A model generated the notes under the pieces. The model was not told the origin of the DNA, searched no databases, and worked only from the letters and a program-made list of their open reading frames with translations. 64,000 nt of DNA. Origin: Elizabethkingia sp. YR214 (GTDB lineage: Bacteria > Bacteroidota > Bacteroidia > Flavobacteriales > Weeksellaceae). The position numbers were made by a program, and so were the translations under genes. Positions 51,512 through 59,630 of this stretch are shown here, in pieces; within the stretch, counting starts at the first letter, position 1, and every line of letters starts with the position of its first letter. The stretch lies in the NCBI RefSeq assembly GCF_003058195.1, contig NZ_QBUH01000011.1, positions 1 through 64,000 on the forward strand. The letters are read 5' to 3'.

Positions 51512-52978
51512 ATGATGCCCAACATATTTAATATTTGGATAATTATTATAAAATATATTGTACCTATAATTAGTATACTTTTACTATTTTCATGTCATTC
51601 TGTTTCTGAAGAAGAATCTTTCAAGACTTTTGATTACCCTCTTATCAAACAAAATGAGCAAATACGTTTGTCTGGGGATTATAAAAGCATTACTGAACTC
51701 AATTTAAGATATTATAAAAGTGCTCATAAGAAAGGTTATGAGGACGGCAAGGCCATTTGCTATATTAATCTGGCATTTGTAAATAGTGTAGTTGGTAATT
51801 ACAGGCAAGCATTATTTTTATTGGAAAAGGCGGACAAAATTGTTAATAAATCTAAAAATAACCTGCATAAAGCCTGGTTGTATGATGGGTACAGTGATCT
51901 TAATTATTTTCTGGGCCTTTACAATAATGCGCTGAGTTATAATACCCGTGCATTTTCTGCTCTCGAAAAAATAAATAATAACAATATAAAGAGAGAGTAC
52001 CTTTCTCAATTTTATATTAAAAGAGGACAGGTTTTATTTGAAAGCCCTGACTATAATAAAGCTTTGTCTAATTTCCATAAAGCCTTAAAAATAAAAAAGC
52101 AGGCCTATACGGCGGGGTGGCTTGTAAATTCTTATGTGAAAATTAATAAACGGGATTCTGCCTTATATTATTTAAAACAAGCACATTATATGATGGGAAG
52201 AGAAAAAATAACCCATTATAATATCCTTGGTAGTGTGATCTATTTTTTTTCCGGTAATTATTATAGCTTGATTGGGCATTACAAAGATGCAGAGAATGCT
52301 TATATAAAAGGGTTGGAAATCAATGCTATGACAAGAAATATTTACAAGCCATATTTTAGTATGGAGGTTTATAAGGCTATGGCGGAGGTGTATCATAAAG
52401 CTGTTAATCCGGAAAAAGAACATTTTTACAGAACGCTATATAGTTATAATAAAGAACATTTTTACGAAAAACAAAAGGGAGCGATTAATCTGGCTACTGA
52501 AGAGTTTATTTCTGAGGCTAAAGAAAGTGAACAGTATGAGAAATATAAAATGTACTGGTTTGCCGGATTACTAGTTGTTATTACGCTGATTATAAATATT
52601 TATACCTTTAAAAAAATAAGGAATTTAAAGAGGAAAAAAATGCTTCTGCAGCATAGGACACAAAATTTGGAACGGCAAATGGACCAAAATAGATTTATTG
52701 AAATTATTGAGCTCGCGAAAAAAAATGACTCTGCATTTTTAGTTAAATTTGAAGAAGTATATCCCGATTTTACCCCCAGTTTAAAAAAAATAAATCCGGA
52801 AATTGAATATTCTGAGATTGCTTTTTGTGCCATGATCAGATTAAATTTTACTTCAAAAGAAATTGCAACCTATACTTATATACAACATGCTTCTGTACAA
52901 CAGCGCAAAAGACGGATCAGGAAAAAACTTAATATTCCAAGTGATGTCGATTTATATCAGTTTTTTAACAATTTATAA
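51512..52978 (+). CDS. Membrane-anchored TPR / coiled-coil / LuxR-like HTH regulator
   Basis: A 488-residue protein. The N-terminus has a hydrophobic signal with a lipobox-like LLFSC at residue 28. About six TPR-like helical pairs follow (residues 60-320, for example KGYEDGKAICYINLAFVNS, NALSYNTRAFSALEKI and YNKALSNFHKALKIKKQA). A membrane segment at about 347-366 (YWFAGLLVVITLIINIYTF) leads to a coiled coil, then an HTH from about 415 (SEIAFCAMIRLNFTSKEIATYTYIQHASVQQRKRRIRKKL). The TPRs would face the periplasm and the HTH the cytoplasm: a one-component transmembrane regulator. A close paralogue is at 53779. Confidence 0.82.
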   Translation: MMPNIFNIWIIIIKYIVPIISILLLFSCHSVSEEESFKTFDYPLIKQNEQIRLSGDYKSITELNLRYYKSAHKKGYEDGKAICYINLAFVNSVVGNYRQALFLLEKADKIVNKSKNNLHKAWLYDGYSDLNYFLGLYNNALSYNTRAFSALEKINNNNIKREYLSQFYIKRGQVLFESPDYNKALSNFHKALKIKKQAYTAGWLVNSYVKINKRDSALYYLKQAHYMMGREKITHYNILGSVIYFFSGNYYSLIGHYKDAENAYIKGLEINAMTRNIYKPYFSMEVYKAMAEVYHKAVNPEKEHFYRTLYSYNKEHFYEKQKGAINLATEEFISEAKESEQYEKYKMYWFAGLLVVITLIINIYTFKKIRNLKRKKMLLQHRTQNLERQMDQNRFIEIIELAKKNDSAFLVKFEEVYPDFTPSLKKINPEIEYSEIAFCAMIRLNFTSKEIATYTYIQHASVQQRKRRIRKKLNIPSDVDLYQFFNNL

Positions 52979-53099
52979 TTTTGCCCTTTTCAAAATAGGT
53001 GTTATTGTATTGTTAAATTCTTTATGTTATTATTAATATTATTTCAAGAACTAAAGAAATATTCGGATTTTTCTTTATTGCAAGAATGTGTAAGTCGTT

Positions 53100-53650
53100 G
53101 ATAAATCTTTATAGAAATACGGCTGATCCAGTAAGGAAAAACAATACAAGGATTGTTATTATGCAGAAATGGACAAGTTGTAAAGTGCTCGAAAATATAC
53201 CGTTAATATTGCTGCTGCATAGTTTTAACAACGTCAAAAAGAGAGTAAAAGGCAGAAGCAAAAATTTGGCTTTATATTGCTATACTTAGTATGGTTGTGG
53301 GATTAATATCTGAAAATAAGAGGCCTAAGATAAAAAAACAGTCATTACAAACCCACAGAACCAAATTAACAGAGCGTGTGAGCAGGAATTTGTTTAACAA
53401 AACAGCTGGCTGGCTAAAGCTTTTGATCCTGAGTTTTACTATGATTTCAGGAATTAAATCCTGAGTTTATTCAAAATTAAAAATACTTAATCCTAGTTTG
53501 GAAGTCTCGGAAATTAGCATCTGGCTGAATTTTACTTCTATAGAAATTGCAAATATCATGGATACCCAACATGCTTTTATACAGCAATGGAAAGGAAGAA
53601 TCATAAAATAATTAATATTCCAAGTGATGTGAATCTGTATCAGATTTTTG
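53100..53650 (+). pseudogene. Decayed third TPR-HTH regulator (C-terminal part)
   Basis: Base-level similarity to 54685-55230 is plain although all frames are broken. AAATCTTTATAGAAATACGG aligns with the LYRDTNEHF segment; the coiled-coil part is recognisable near 53320-53390. QELNPEFIQ..., SLEVSEISIWLNFTSIEIANIMDTQHAFIQQWKGRI corresponds to the HTH of the paralogues. The N-terminal lipobox and TPR region are absent. It lies between the two intact genes, so the array once held three. Confidence 0.8.
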
Positions 53651-53778
53651 TAGTTTGCAATTTTAGTATATTTTATTTAATCATTTTTTAATAATAGTTA
53701 ATTGTTATTATTTTGCTGGTATTTACAATTTATTTGTATTAAATTTATGTTATCAATAAGCAATAATTAATTGTAGAT

Positions 53779-55233
53779 ATGTCAGGTGTTAAAATGCTAA
53801 ACTTGAAAGGTTTTACAATGATATTCGTTGTATTTCTGTTTTTTTCCTGTGAGCCTTCCTCCCAGGACAAGTATCTTAAAAGCTTTGATATTCCACTATT
53901 GGAGCAAAATAATAAAATTCGCTTATCCGGTGATTACAGGGATTTTACAGTGTTGAATACCAAATATTATAAGGAAGCTCAGAAAAAAAAATATGAAGAC
54001 GGAAAAGCCCTCTGCTACATCAACTTATCATTTATCAATAGTGCATCTGGTAATTCCAAACAAGCTTTATTTTTGTTAGAAAAGGCTAAAGAAATTCTTA
54101 AGCAGTCTAACAATAAACTTCATATTGCATTGTTGAATCATGGTTATGCTGATCTCAACTTTTTTCTTCAGCTTTATAACAGTGCTCTTAATTATAATAC
54201 TCTGGCATTACAGGCTATTGAAGAGGTTGATAATGATAAGATAAAAGAAGAATATCTCTCCGAGTTTTATATCCAAAGAGGTGAAATTTTGTTCGAAGCT
54301 ACTAATTACAAGGAGGCATTAAAAAATTTTCATAAGGCTGAAAAAATAAAAAAACAGGCTTATACAGAAGGGTGGCTCACTAATGTATATATTCAGGTTA
54401 ATAAACTGGATTCTGCTTTTTATTATCTTAAGCAGTCGCATCAGAGCATGTTAAAAGAAAAAGAGATTATTCATAGTACCACGGGAGCCGTTGTTTATTT
54501 TTTTTCCGGCAATTATTATAATGTGGTCCAAAATTACCCAGAAGCTGAAACATTGTATTTAAAAGCTTTGAAAATAAATTCAGAAGTGAAAACTGTTTAC
54601 AGCCCGTTCTTTGATATGGTTATGTATGATATTATGGCAGATATGTATAAGAAAGCAGGTGATAAGGAAAGGGAGAGCCATTACAAATCTTTATATCGGG
54701 ATACTAATGAGCATTTTTATAAACAACAAAAAGAAGTCGTTAATCTCGCCACTGAAAAATTTATCACTGATATTCAAAACAGTGAAAGAGCAGAAAGAAG
54801 AAAAATGTGGTTGTTTATAGGTTTTTTAGTAGCAGGAGTTGTGGGGCTGGTAGTGTTTACTTATATTAAAATCAGGCATTTGAAATTTAAAAAACAAGTA
54901 TTACATATTAAGACCAATAAGTTAAAGGAGCAAATAGAAAATAATCTATTTAATGAGGTAATTGAATTGGCGAAAACCAATGATTCAATGTTTTTATCAA
55001 GATTTCAGGAGCTATATCCGGAATTTATTCAGAAACTAAAATCCCTGAGCCCTGAACTCGAGACTTCAGAAATGACTTTCTGTGCAATGATCAAACTGAA
55101 TTTTACTTCTAAAGAAATTGCCAATTATACTTTTGTACAACATGCTTCTGTACAACAACGAAAAAGAAGAATTAGAAAAAAGTTCGCAATTCCTAGTGAT
55201 GCAGATCTTTATCAATTTTTTTCTGGCCTTTAA
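53779..55233 (+). CDS. Second membrane-anchored TPR / HTH regulator
   Basis: A 484-residue paralogue of 51512 with the same order. Lipobox-like FLFFSC (Cys 24), TPR helices (about 55-315, for example KKYEDGKALCYINLSFINSAS and YKEALKNFHKAEKIKKQAY), a membrane segment at about 343-362 (MWLFIGFLVAGVVGLVVFTYI, in part), a coiled coil, and an HTH from about 410 (SEMTFCAMIKLNFTSKEIANYTFVQHASVQQRKRRIRKKF). The sequence HASVQQRKRRIRKK is identical in both genes, so both should read similar DNA. The direct-repeat promoters around them are the best candidate sites. No kinase or receiver domain is present. Confidence 0.82.
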   Translation: MSGVKMLNLKGFTMIFVVFLFFSCEPSSQDKYLKSFDIPLLEQNNKIRLSGDYRDFTVLNTKYYKEAQKKKYEDGKALCYINLSFINSASGNSKQALFLLEKAKEILKQSNNKLHIALLNHGYADLNFFLQLYNSALNYNTLALQAIEEVDNDKIKEEYLSEFYIQRGEILFEATNYKEALKNFHKAEKIKKQAYTEGWLTNVYIQVNKLDSAFYYLKQSHQSMLKEKEIIHSTTGAVVYFFSGNYYNVVQNYPEAETLYLKALKINSEVKTVYSPFFDMVMYDIMADMYKKAGDKERESHYKSLYRDTNEHFYKQQKEVVNLATEKFITDIQNSERAERRKMWLFIGFLVAGVVGLVVFTYIKIRHLKFKKQVLHIKTNKLKEQIENNLFNEVIELAKTNDSMFLSRFQELYPEFIQKLKSLSPELETSEMTFCAMIKLNFTSKEIANYTFVQHASVQQRKRRIRKKFAIPSDADLYQFFSGL

Positions 55234-55547
55234 TTTTCTCTTTTATCTAATTCTGTATTTTTTTAGTCTTCCCTTATCATGAAATACAAAAATCTTGTTT
55301 GTTTCTCTATACAGGGAAGCTTTGGTGTATAGCAGTTATGTGTAATTAAAGTAGCTGGATAATCTCAGTTAGAATTTAAGCATTAGTATATTACTTAGCT
55401 TTTAGTCTTTGGAAAAAATTAATTGAGGATCATGATTCAGCTAATCGGAATAATGAAATTTTAAATAGCTTTAATGATTGTTCATGATGTCTCATTTATA
55501 AAGCGATTTGTAAGGGTTGAAATGCTGTGAAAAAGTCTAAATAGCAA
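55234..55547 (+). other. Gene-free stretch after the regulators
   Basis: No gene, RNA or strong terminator recognised; a lone TGTAAGGG occurs at 55509. Confidence 0.35.
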
Positions 55548-55606
55548 TGTAGGGCTCGTGTAGGGTGTTGTTTTTAGGTGAATTGGATTATTTTGTCCAA
55601 TATTTG
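55548..55606 (+). promoter_or_regulatory. Direct-repeat promoter 4 (TGTAGGG-N4-TGTAGGG)
   Basis: An exact 7-base direct repeat at 55548 and 55559, with an AATATTTG -7 box at 55599-55606 (51 bp from the first repeat). The leader AAACACAAAGAG-ATG follows. Confidence 0.7.
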
Positions 55607-55633
55607 CAAATCAAATTAAAAAAACACAAAGAG

Positions 55634-55730
55634 ATGAAAAATTTAAAATTTCGTAATACCCAAAAGTACTAAGGCCAGAGTCAAGTTCTGTAGTATTTGT
55701 ATAGTGTAAGGTTATATCAAAACCATAGAA
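55634..55730 (+). pseudogene. Degenerate cassette peptide
   Basis: Begins MKNLKFRNTQKY and stops; one base on, another frame continues KVLRPESSSVVFV, like the K-K-Y-V-x-P-E-I-x-V-x-x-V-E half of cassette peptides. It occupies the usual peptide position after the direct-repeat promoter and before the double hairpin at 55864. Confidence 0.4.
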
Positions 55731-55863
55731 AATTCCAGAGTCCAACGACCTTGGTATTTACCATAAAAAAACAGCAAGTTTAGATAACATCCATTGGGCT
55801 TCTAGATTACAGGTTAGACAATGCCCATAGGACTCATCGTTAGTTGTTATTTGTTTGTGAAAT

Positions 55864-55921
55864 AAGCCTTACTGGCTTTCCGGACGGTTCATCAGATTGG
55901 TATAAATCGTCCGGTTTTTTC
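55864..55921 (+). ncRNA. Double-hairpin RNA end, copy 2
   Basis: Hairpin 1 AAGCC-TTACT-GGCTT; hairpin 2 CCGGACGGTT pairing with AAATCGTCCGG (G-T wobbles), then TTTTTTC. Compared with copy 1 at 47722, paired positions changed together (T-A/C-G in stem 1, T-A/A-T in stem 2). Confidence 0.65.
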
Positions 55922-56049
55922 AGAATACACATTTAATTAGATATCAGTAGACATTTTATAATTCTATCCCTGTTTGTGATTATAATAATTTAAGAAAATC
56001 ATACTTGATGAAATCATTAACAGGGATAATTTTTTAACAAAATAAAATT

Positions 56050-56604
56050 ATGTTAATTAATAATTTTGCTATTTCTATTAAGGGATGTTATTTCCCTCTT
56101 ATAAGTGGCATATTATCTTTATTTGTTGGGTTTATCATTTTATTTGTTCCAGCAATATCTAAGATAATGTTCAGTTTGAGCATTGTATCCTCTGCATTGT
56201 TACTCATTACATTTTCTTTGATTAATCGTAGCATCATTAATTTGTGGAGTTGGTATGTTGCTTATGGGGTGATGATCCTTTTAATGGGAGGTTATTTTAT
56301 AGTGCATGCAGAGGATTCTTATATACCATTTGTAATGGGGTTCGTTTTGCTTTTCCGTTTTATACTTTTAGTAGGAATAGCTGTGGATATAAGAGAAGTA
56401 AGAGCCAGGGGTTGGAAAAAACTGATGTTAATGGGAAGTATGGGGGGGCTCCTTTCCTTTTTTATCATTCTTAATTTGAACAGTACTTTTTTAGTACTGC
56501 TCACATTTATCTGCCTTGGTGTAAGTTCTATGTTATTGTCATGGGTTTTGAGAAAAATGAGAAGGTTTCAGAAGTTACAACAATTTCAAGCATTATCATT
56601 ATAG
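56050..56604 (+). CDS. HdeD/DUF308-type six-TM membrane protein
   Basis: A 184-residue membrane protein with six regular hydrophobic segments. The first reads YFPLISGILSLFVGFIILFVPA, the W-x-x-x-x-x-G-x-x-x-x-x-x-G-x-x-x-x-x-x-P spacing of the HdeD (DUF308) family, and a second repeat with WSWYVAYGVMILLMGGYFIVHAE follows. A basic linker (DIREVRARGWKK) and two last segments complete it. HdeD proteins are acid-stress-linked membrane proteins in enterics; the role here is unknown. It lies between the double-hairpin RNA and the peptide at 56737, in the same orientation, and may be transcribed into that cassette. Confidence 0.75.
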   Translation: MLINNFAISIKGCYFPLISGILSLFVGFIILFVPAISKIMFSLSIVSSALLLITFSLINRSIINLWSWYVAYGVMILLMGGYFIVHAEDSYIPFVMGFVLLFRFILLVGIAVDIREVRARGWKKLMLMGSMGGLLSFFIILNLNSTFLVLLTFICLGVSSMLLSWVLRKMRRFQKLQQFQALSL

Positions 56605-56736
56605 AAGTCTAAGAAGATGTATAACATTATTTTATAATATCCTTAATTGATGGAATAGTTACAGTATTTCATTTTTTTTTAATGAATCCAAATAATTATC
56701 AAGCGTATAAAATAAACAACTTTAAAACTATTGGTT

Positions 56737-56946
56737 ATGTTAGATGATAAGAAAACAGAACCTATTCTTCAAATAAAAAAAGAATACGTAAAACCTTTAA
56801 TAAAATTATTATGGGTGGAAATGGAAAATGGGATTGCAGCTCAATCTGCAAGTCTGAACCCTGGTGATATTAATTCACCAGGCACTCCCAAGGTTGAAGA
56901 CTGGAATGATGGCGGAAGCCTTGGAAATAAAGATTTTGATCTATAG
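56737..56946 (+). CDS. Short cassette peptide (69 residues)
   Basis: A 69-residue peptide: KKEYVKPLIKLLWVEMENG then IAAQSASLNPGD, tail PKVEDWNDGGSLGNKDFDL. The ATG at 56737 is used; a TTG two codons earlier is less likely. It shows the complete shared half with EMENGIAAQSA. The acidic tail with one Trp fits the other cassettes. It lies 33 bases before the FISUMP lipoprotein ATG. No export signal or modification enzyme is visible nearby. Confidence 0.75.
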   Translation: MLDDKKTEPILQIKKEYVKPLIKLLWVEMENGIAAQSASLNPGDINSPGTPKVEDWNDGGSLGNKDFDL

Positions 56947-56979
56947 ATTTTTAAAAATAATCACATTAAATATACAAAG

Positions 56980-58728
56980 ATGAATATCATTTTATCTACT
57001 AATGTAATAAAGTCAACAAGATCTTTATTACTGGTCTGTACTATTTTTATAAGTATTATTTCTTGCTCTTCCAGAGATGAAGACCCCACTACGAATTCTA
57101 AAAATAGTATAATTCCTGAAGGTACGATGCTGATTGTTAATATTGAAGGAATAGCAGAAGACAATAATGTAATACCTCTTGCCAGTGCTTCTCTTAATAC
57201 GGAAAAATCAAATACCCTTACAGGTAAAACTATTATTGCCAAGGAAAAAATGGTTTCTGTAGGAAATTTCGATGCACTTGTAAGTGCGGAAGGAGGAATG
57301 AGGGTTGAAAACAATGCAAATGCAATGGCTTATCAGCCTTCTAATTTGCTACCTATAGCCGCGTTAACTCAATCACCTGTTGCATCTGGAATTCAGTATC
57401 GTATACTTATTTATGATGCTACAGGGACTCAATTAATATCAAATACACCGGCTTTGTCGGGCACTAATCCAAATATCAAAGTAGATGCCGGTAAAAGATA
57501 TCAATGGTATGCTTTCTCAACCAATGAAAATTCGGTTCCGGATATTAATGCACAAGGTGTCGTTAGTGGAAATAATCTTTCCAACAAAGATGTATTATAC
57601 AGTCAGGGGATTATTGACACACAGTATGGACAAAACTATCTTAATGTTGTATTCAAACGCAATACTGCACGAATTGCACTGGATCTGGATACCAGAGGTA
57701 TGTTTGGTACAATCAATAATACAACTTCAGTAGAATTGGGTACAGGTACAGGAAGTGGTTTTACCAGTATTATTCAAACTGGTGATCTTAATATATTTAC
57801 GGGTCAGTACTCAAATCTGCAAAATATTAGCCCAATTACCGGAAGCAGTATGACAAATAAAGCCGGAGCCGGTGGTGCAGCAGGTGCAACAAAAACAGCT
57901 GTATTTTATACCGTAAGAACGACAAATATTCCCGTGAATAATCTCAGATTCAGGTTAAATCAGCTGGATATTACGATGGATAATAGTAGTACAAGAAGTT
58001 TTAGCAATAGTATTATCCCGTATAATAACACAGCCCTGACTCCGGCATTGGGAAATAATTATTCGCTGAATGCCCGTTTAATAGAATCCGGAATAAGAGT
58101 TAAAGGACTATTATGGGGACGCACGAACTTACTCTATTCATCATCGCAAAGTGATGCTTACAGATTTAGAGTAGATAACGAATATTCACAGCCGGATATG
58201 AATACCGAATACTGGAATTGGATGTCTGCTACACCTACAGGGGCTTCATCGGATAATGTTGACCCTTGTTCCAAAGTTTACCCGGCGGGCGAATGGAGAA
58301 TGCCAACAAGTGCAGAATTCAGCAGCCTTGGACAACCTGATGATAAAAAGGAAAACTATGGTTTATTTTTAGGCGCAACATTTAGTGCCGTGTATAATCT
58401 GGATGCAGGAAACAGTCTTAATACTTCCTATCCGGTAAATTCTCAAAATTTATTTGTCGCATTTTATGGCTACAGAACAAAATCAATATTTGGTAACACG
58501 GTAATCTCCGATTCACCTGGTGGACTTCTTGGGGGGGCTTTAGGATCCGGATCTGGTTATTACTGGTCTTCTACGCAAGTTAATGCCAGTAATGCGAACT
58601 ATTGGTACATGAATTATACCCGGCTTCTTATCCTTGCAAACTGGAGTACTGCAGATATCAGATCCGGAGCGAAATCTGATGGGCGTATGGTTCGTTGTGT
58701 AAGATCGGTACAAGCATCTAATACTTAA
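56980..58728 (+). CDS. Fimbrillin-like lipoprotein with FISUMP-like C-terminus
   Basis: A 582-residue lipoprotein; lipobox ISIISC near residue 29. The fimbrillin-like region has SGIQYRILIYDATGTQL, GKRYQWYAFSTNENSVP, DVLYSQGII and VFKRNTARIALDLDT. From about residue 365 the C-terminal domain shows KGLLWGRTNLLY, then DPCSKVYPAGEWRMPTSAEFSSLG, SGYYWSSTQ and GRMVRCVRSVQ, a divergent FISUMP-type fold (W-R-x-P-x-x-x-E-x-x-x-L, Y-Y-W-S-S, V-R-C-V). It should be surface-exposed. It is co-transcribed with the peptide at 56737 and closed by the terminator at 58820. Confidence 0.8.
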   Translation: MNIILSTNVIKSTRSLLLVCTIFISIISCSSRDEDPTTNSKNSIIPEGTMLIVNIEGIAEDNNVIPLASASLNTEKSNTLTGKTIIAKEKMVSVGNFDALVSAEGGMRVENNANAMAYQPSNLLPIAALTQSPVASGIQYRILIYDATGTQLISNTPALSGTNPNIKVDAGKRYQWYAFSTNENSVPDINAQGVVSGNNLSNKDVLYSQGIIDTQYGQNYLNVVFKRNTARIALDLDTRGMFGTINNTTSVELGTGTGSGFTSIIQTGDLNIFTGQYSNLQNISPITGSSMTNKAGAGGAAGATKTAVFYTVRTTNIPVNNLRFRLNQLDITMDNSSTRSFSNSIIPYNNTALTPALGNNYSLNARLIESGIRVKGLLWGRTNLLYSSSQSDAYRFRVDNEYSQPDMNTEYWNWMSATPTGASSDNVDPCSKVYPAGEWRMPTSAEFSSLGQPDDKKENYGLFLGATFSAVYNLDAGNSLNTSYPVNSQNLFVAFYGYRTKSIFGNTVISDSPGGLLGGALGSGSGYYWSSTQVNASNANYWYMNYTRLLILANWSTADIRSGAKSDGRMVRCVRSVQASNT

Positions 58729-58819
58729 AAATAAAATAAAAGAAATAAGAGGTATTATTTTTGACAGAAATACTTAAATCTGATCAAATAGAAAAAATTA
58801 TTATCATTTGTTTTTATAG

Positions 58820-58857
58820 GCGGGCAACACAATTGTTTTTGTTGTCCGCTTTTTTTT
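58820..58857 (+). terminator. Terminator after cassette five
   Basis: Stem GCGGGCAACA / TGTTGTCCGC (one G-T pair), ten-base loop, eight T. Confidence 0.85.
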
Positions 58858-59018
58858 GTCATGGCTATCCATTTTAACAAGTAAAAAAAACACATAATTA
58901 AATTTTAGGGTGTAATTATAGACCTATAATATAAGTATCAAAGGATGGTTCATATATATTCTATTGAAAAATATAAAAATATTGTGTGAAAGTGAGCCTG
59001 AAAAGAGCGTTATTATGA

Positions 59019-59077
59019 TGTAGGGTCCGTGTATGGTGTTAGTATTGTGTGTTTTATGCCTTTTTTTTTGATATTTG
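59019..59077 (+). promoter_or_regulatory. Direct-repeat promoter 5 (TGTAGGG-N4-TGTATGG)
   Basis: Repeats at 59019 and 59030, TTG at 59045-59047, GATATTTG -7 box at 59070-59077 (51 bp from the first repeat). The leader AAACAACACAAAAAG-ATG follows. Confidence 0.7.
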
Positions 59078-59105
59078 CAGCGTTAAAATAAAACAACACA
59101 AAAAG

Positions 59106-59204
59106 ATGAAAATTAATTTTTGCAACATAAAAAAGTGCAAAGGCTCCGAAATATCTGTTAGGTATTTTATCAAAAACAGATTACAAATTACTCTTAAGAA
59201 ATAA
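59106..59204 (+). CDS. Possible small basic peptide after promoter 5
   Basis: A 32-codon frame at the place where 51008 and 55634 begin relative to their promoters: MKINFCNIKKCKGSEISVRY then FIKNRLQITLKK. It is very basic with two cysteines. KKCKGSEISVRYF vaguely follows the KKYVSPEIDVIRI half of the next peptide, so it may be a worn duplicate. About 200 bases without a gene separate it from 59408. Confidence 0.35.
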   Translation: MKINFCNIKKCKGSEISVRYFIKNRLQITLKK

Positions 59205-59407
59205 CCAAAATTTTGAAGAAAGCCCGGAATTAATATTTATTCATTTCCAGCATTAAACTTTTTTTCAAGTTTAACTTCTGGGAAGTACATAAATATTTTT
59301 TAGATGCTCTACAAGTATACTTTATAAAGGAGTATATAATCTCCTATGGCTTTACTTCAAATCCCTCCGCAATTATTTACATAAAGATGAACTATAAATT
59401 GACAATT

Positions 59408-59617
59408 ATGAGAAATGATGAAAAAAAACAAATTCTATTTCAGACTGAAAAAAAGAAATATGTTTCGCCTGAAATAGATGTAATACGAATAGAAATGGAG
59501 AGTGGAATTGCTGCCGCATCCGCTTCTGTTACTCCCGTTACGGTAAATGGTGCAGCTGATCAGGTACCTACAGACTGGGAAGGAACAGATGATACGACAA
59601 TTAATACTGGATTTTAA
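59408..59617 (+). CDS. Short cassette peptide (69 residues)
   Basis: Start chosen at 59408 (MRNDEKKQ), which aligns with the peptide at 23130 (MRKNDKQ); an ATG seven codons upstream is also possible. The shared half is TEKKKYVSPEIDVIRIEMES then GIAAASASVTPV; the tail is DQVPTDWEGTDDTTINTGF. It lies 13 bases before the lipoprotein ATG. This and the 23130 copy are the most alike, although they lie 36 kb apart with different lipoproteins. No cysteine and no signal peptide. Confidence 0.75.
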   Translation: MRNDEKKQILFQTEKKKYVSPEIDVIRIEMESGIAAASASVTPVTVNGAADQVPTDWEGTDDTTINTGF

Positions 59618-59630
59618 AACTTTAATAAAG

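Noticed and set aside
53086-53289. 67-codon frame between the TPR-HTH genes
   Set aside because: Its bases align out of frame with the C-terminal part of the neighbouring regulators, so it is a by-product of a pseudogene.
48377-59617. Class II bacteriocin or GG-leader RiPP cluster
   Set aside because: The peptides have no Gly-Gly cleavage site and almost no cysteine, and no peptidase-transporter, radical-SAM or cyclase gene is nearby.
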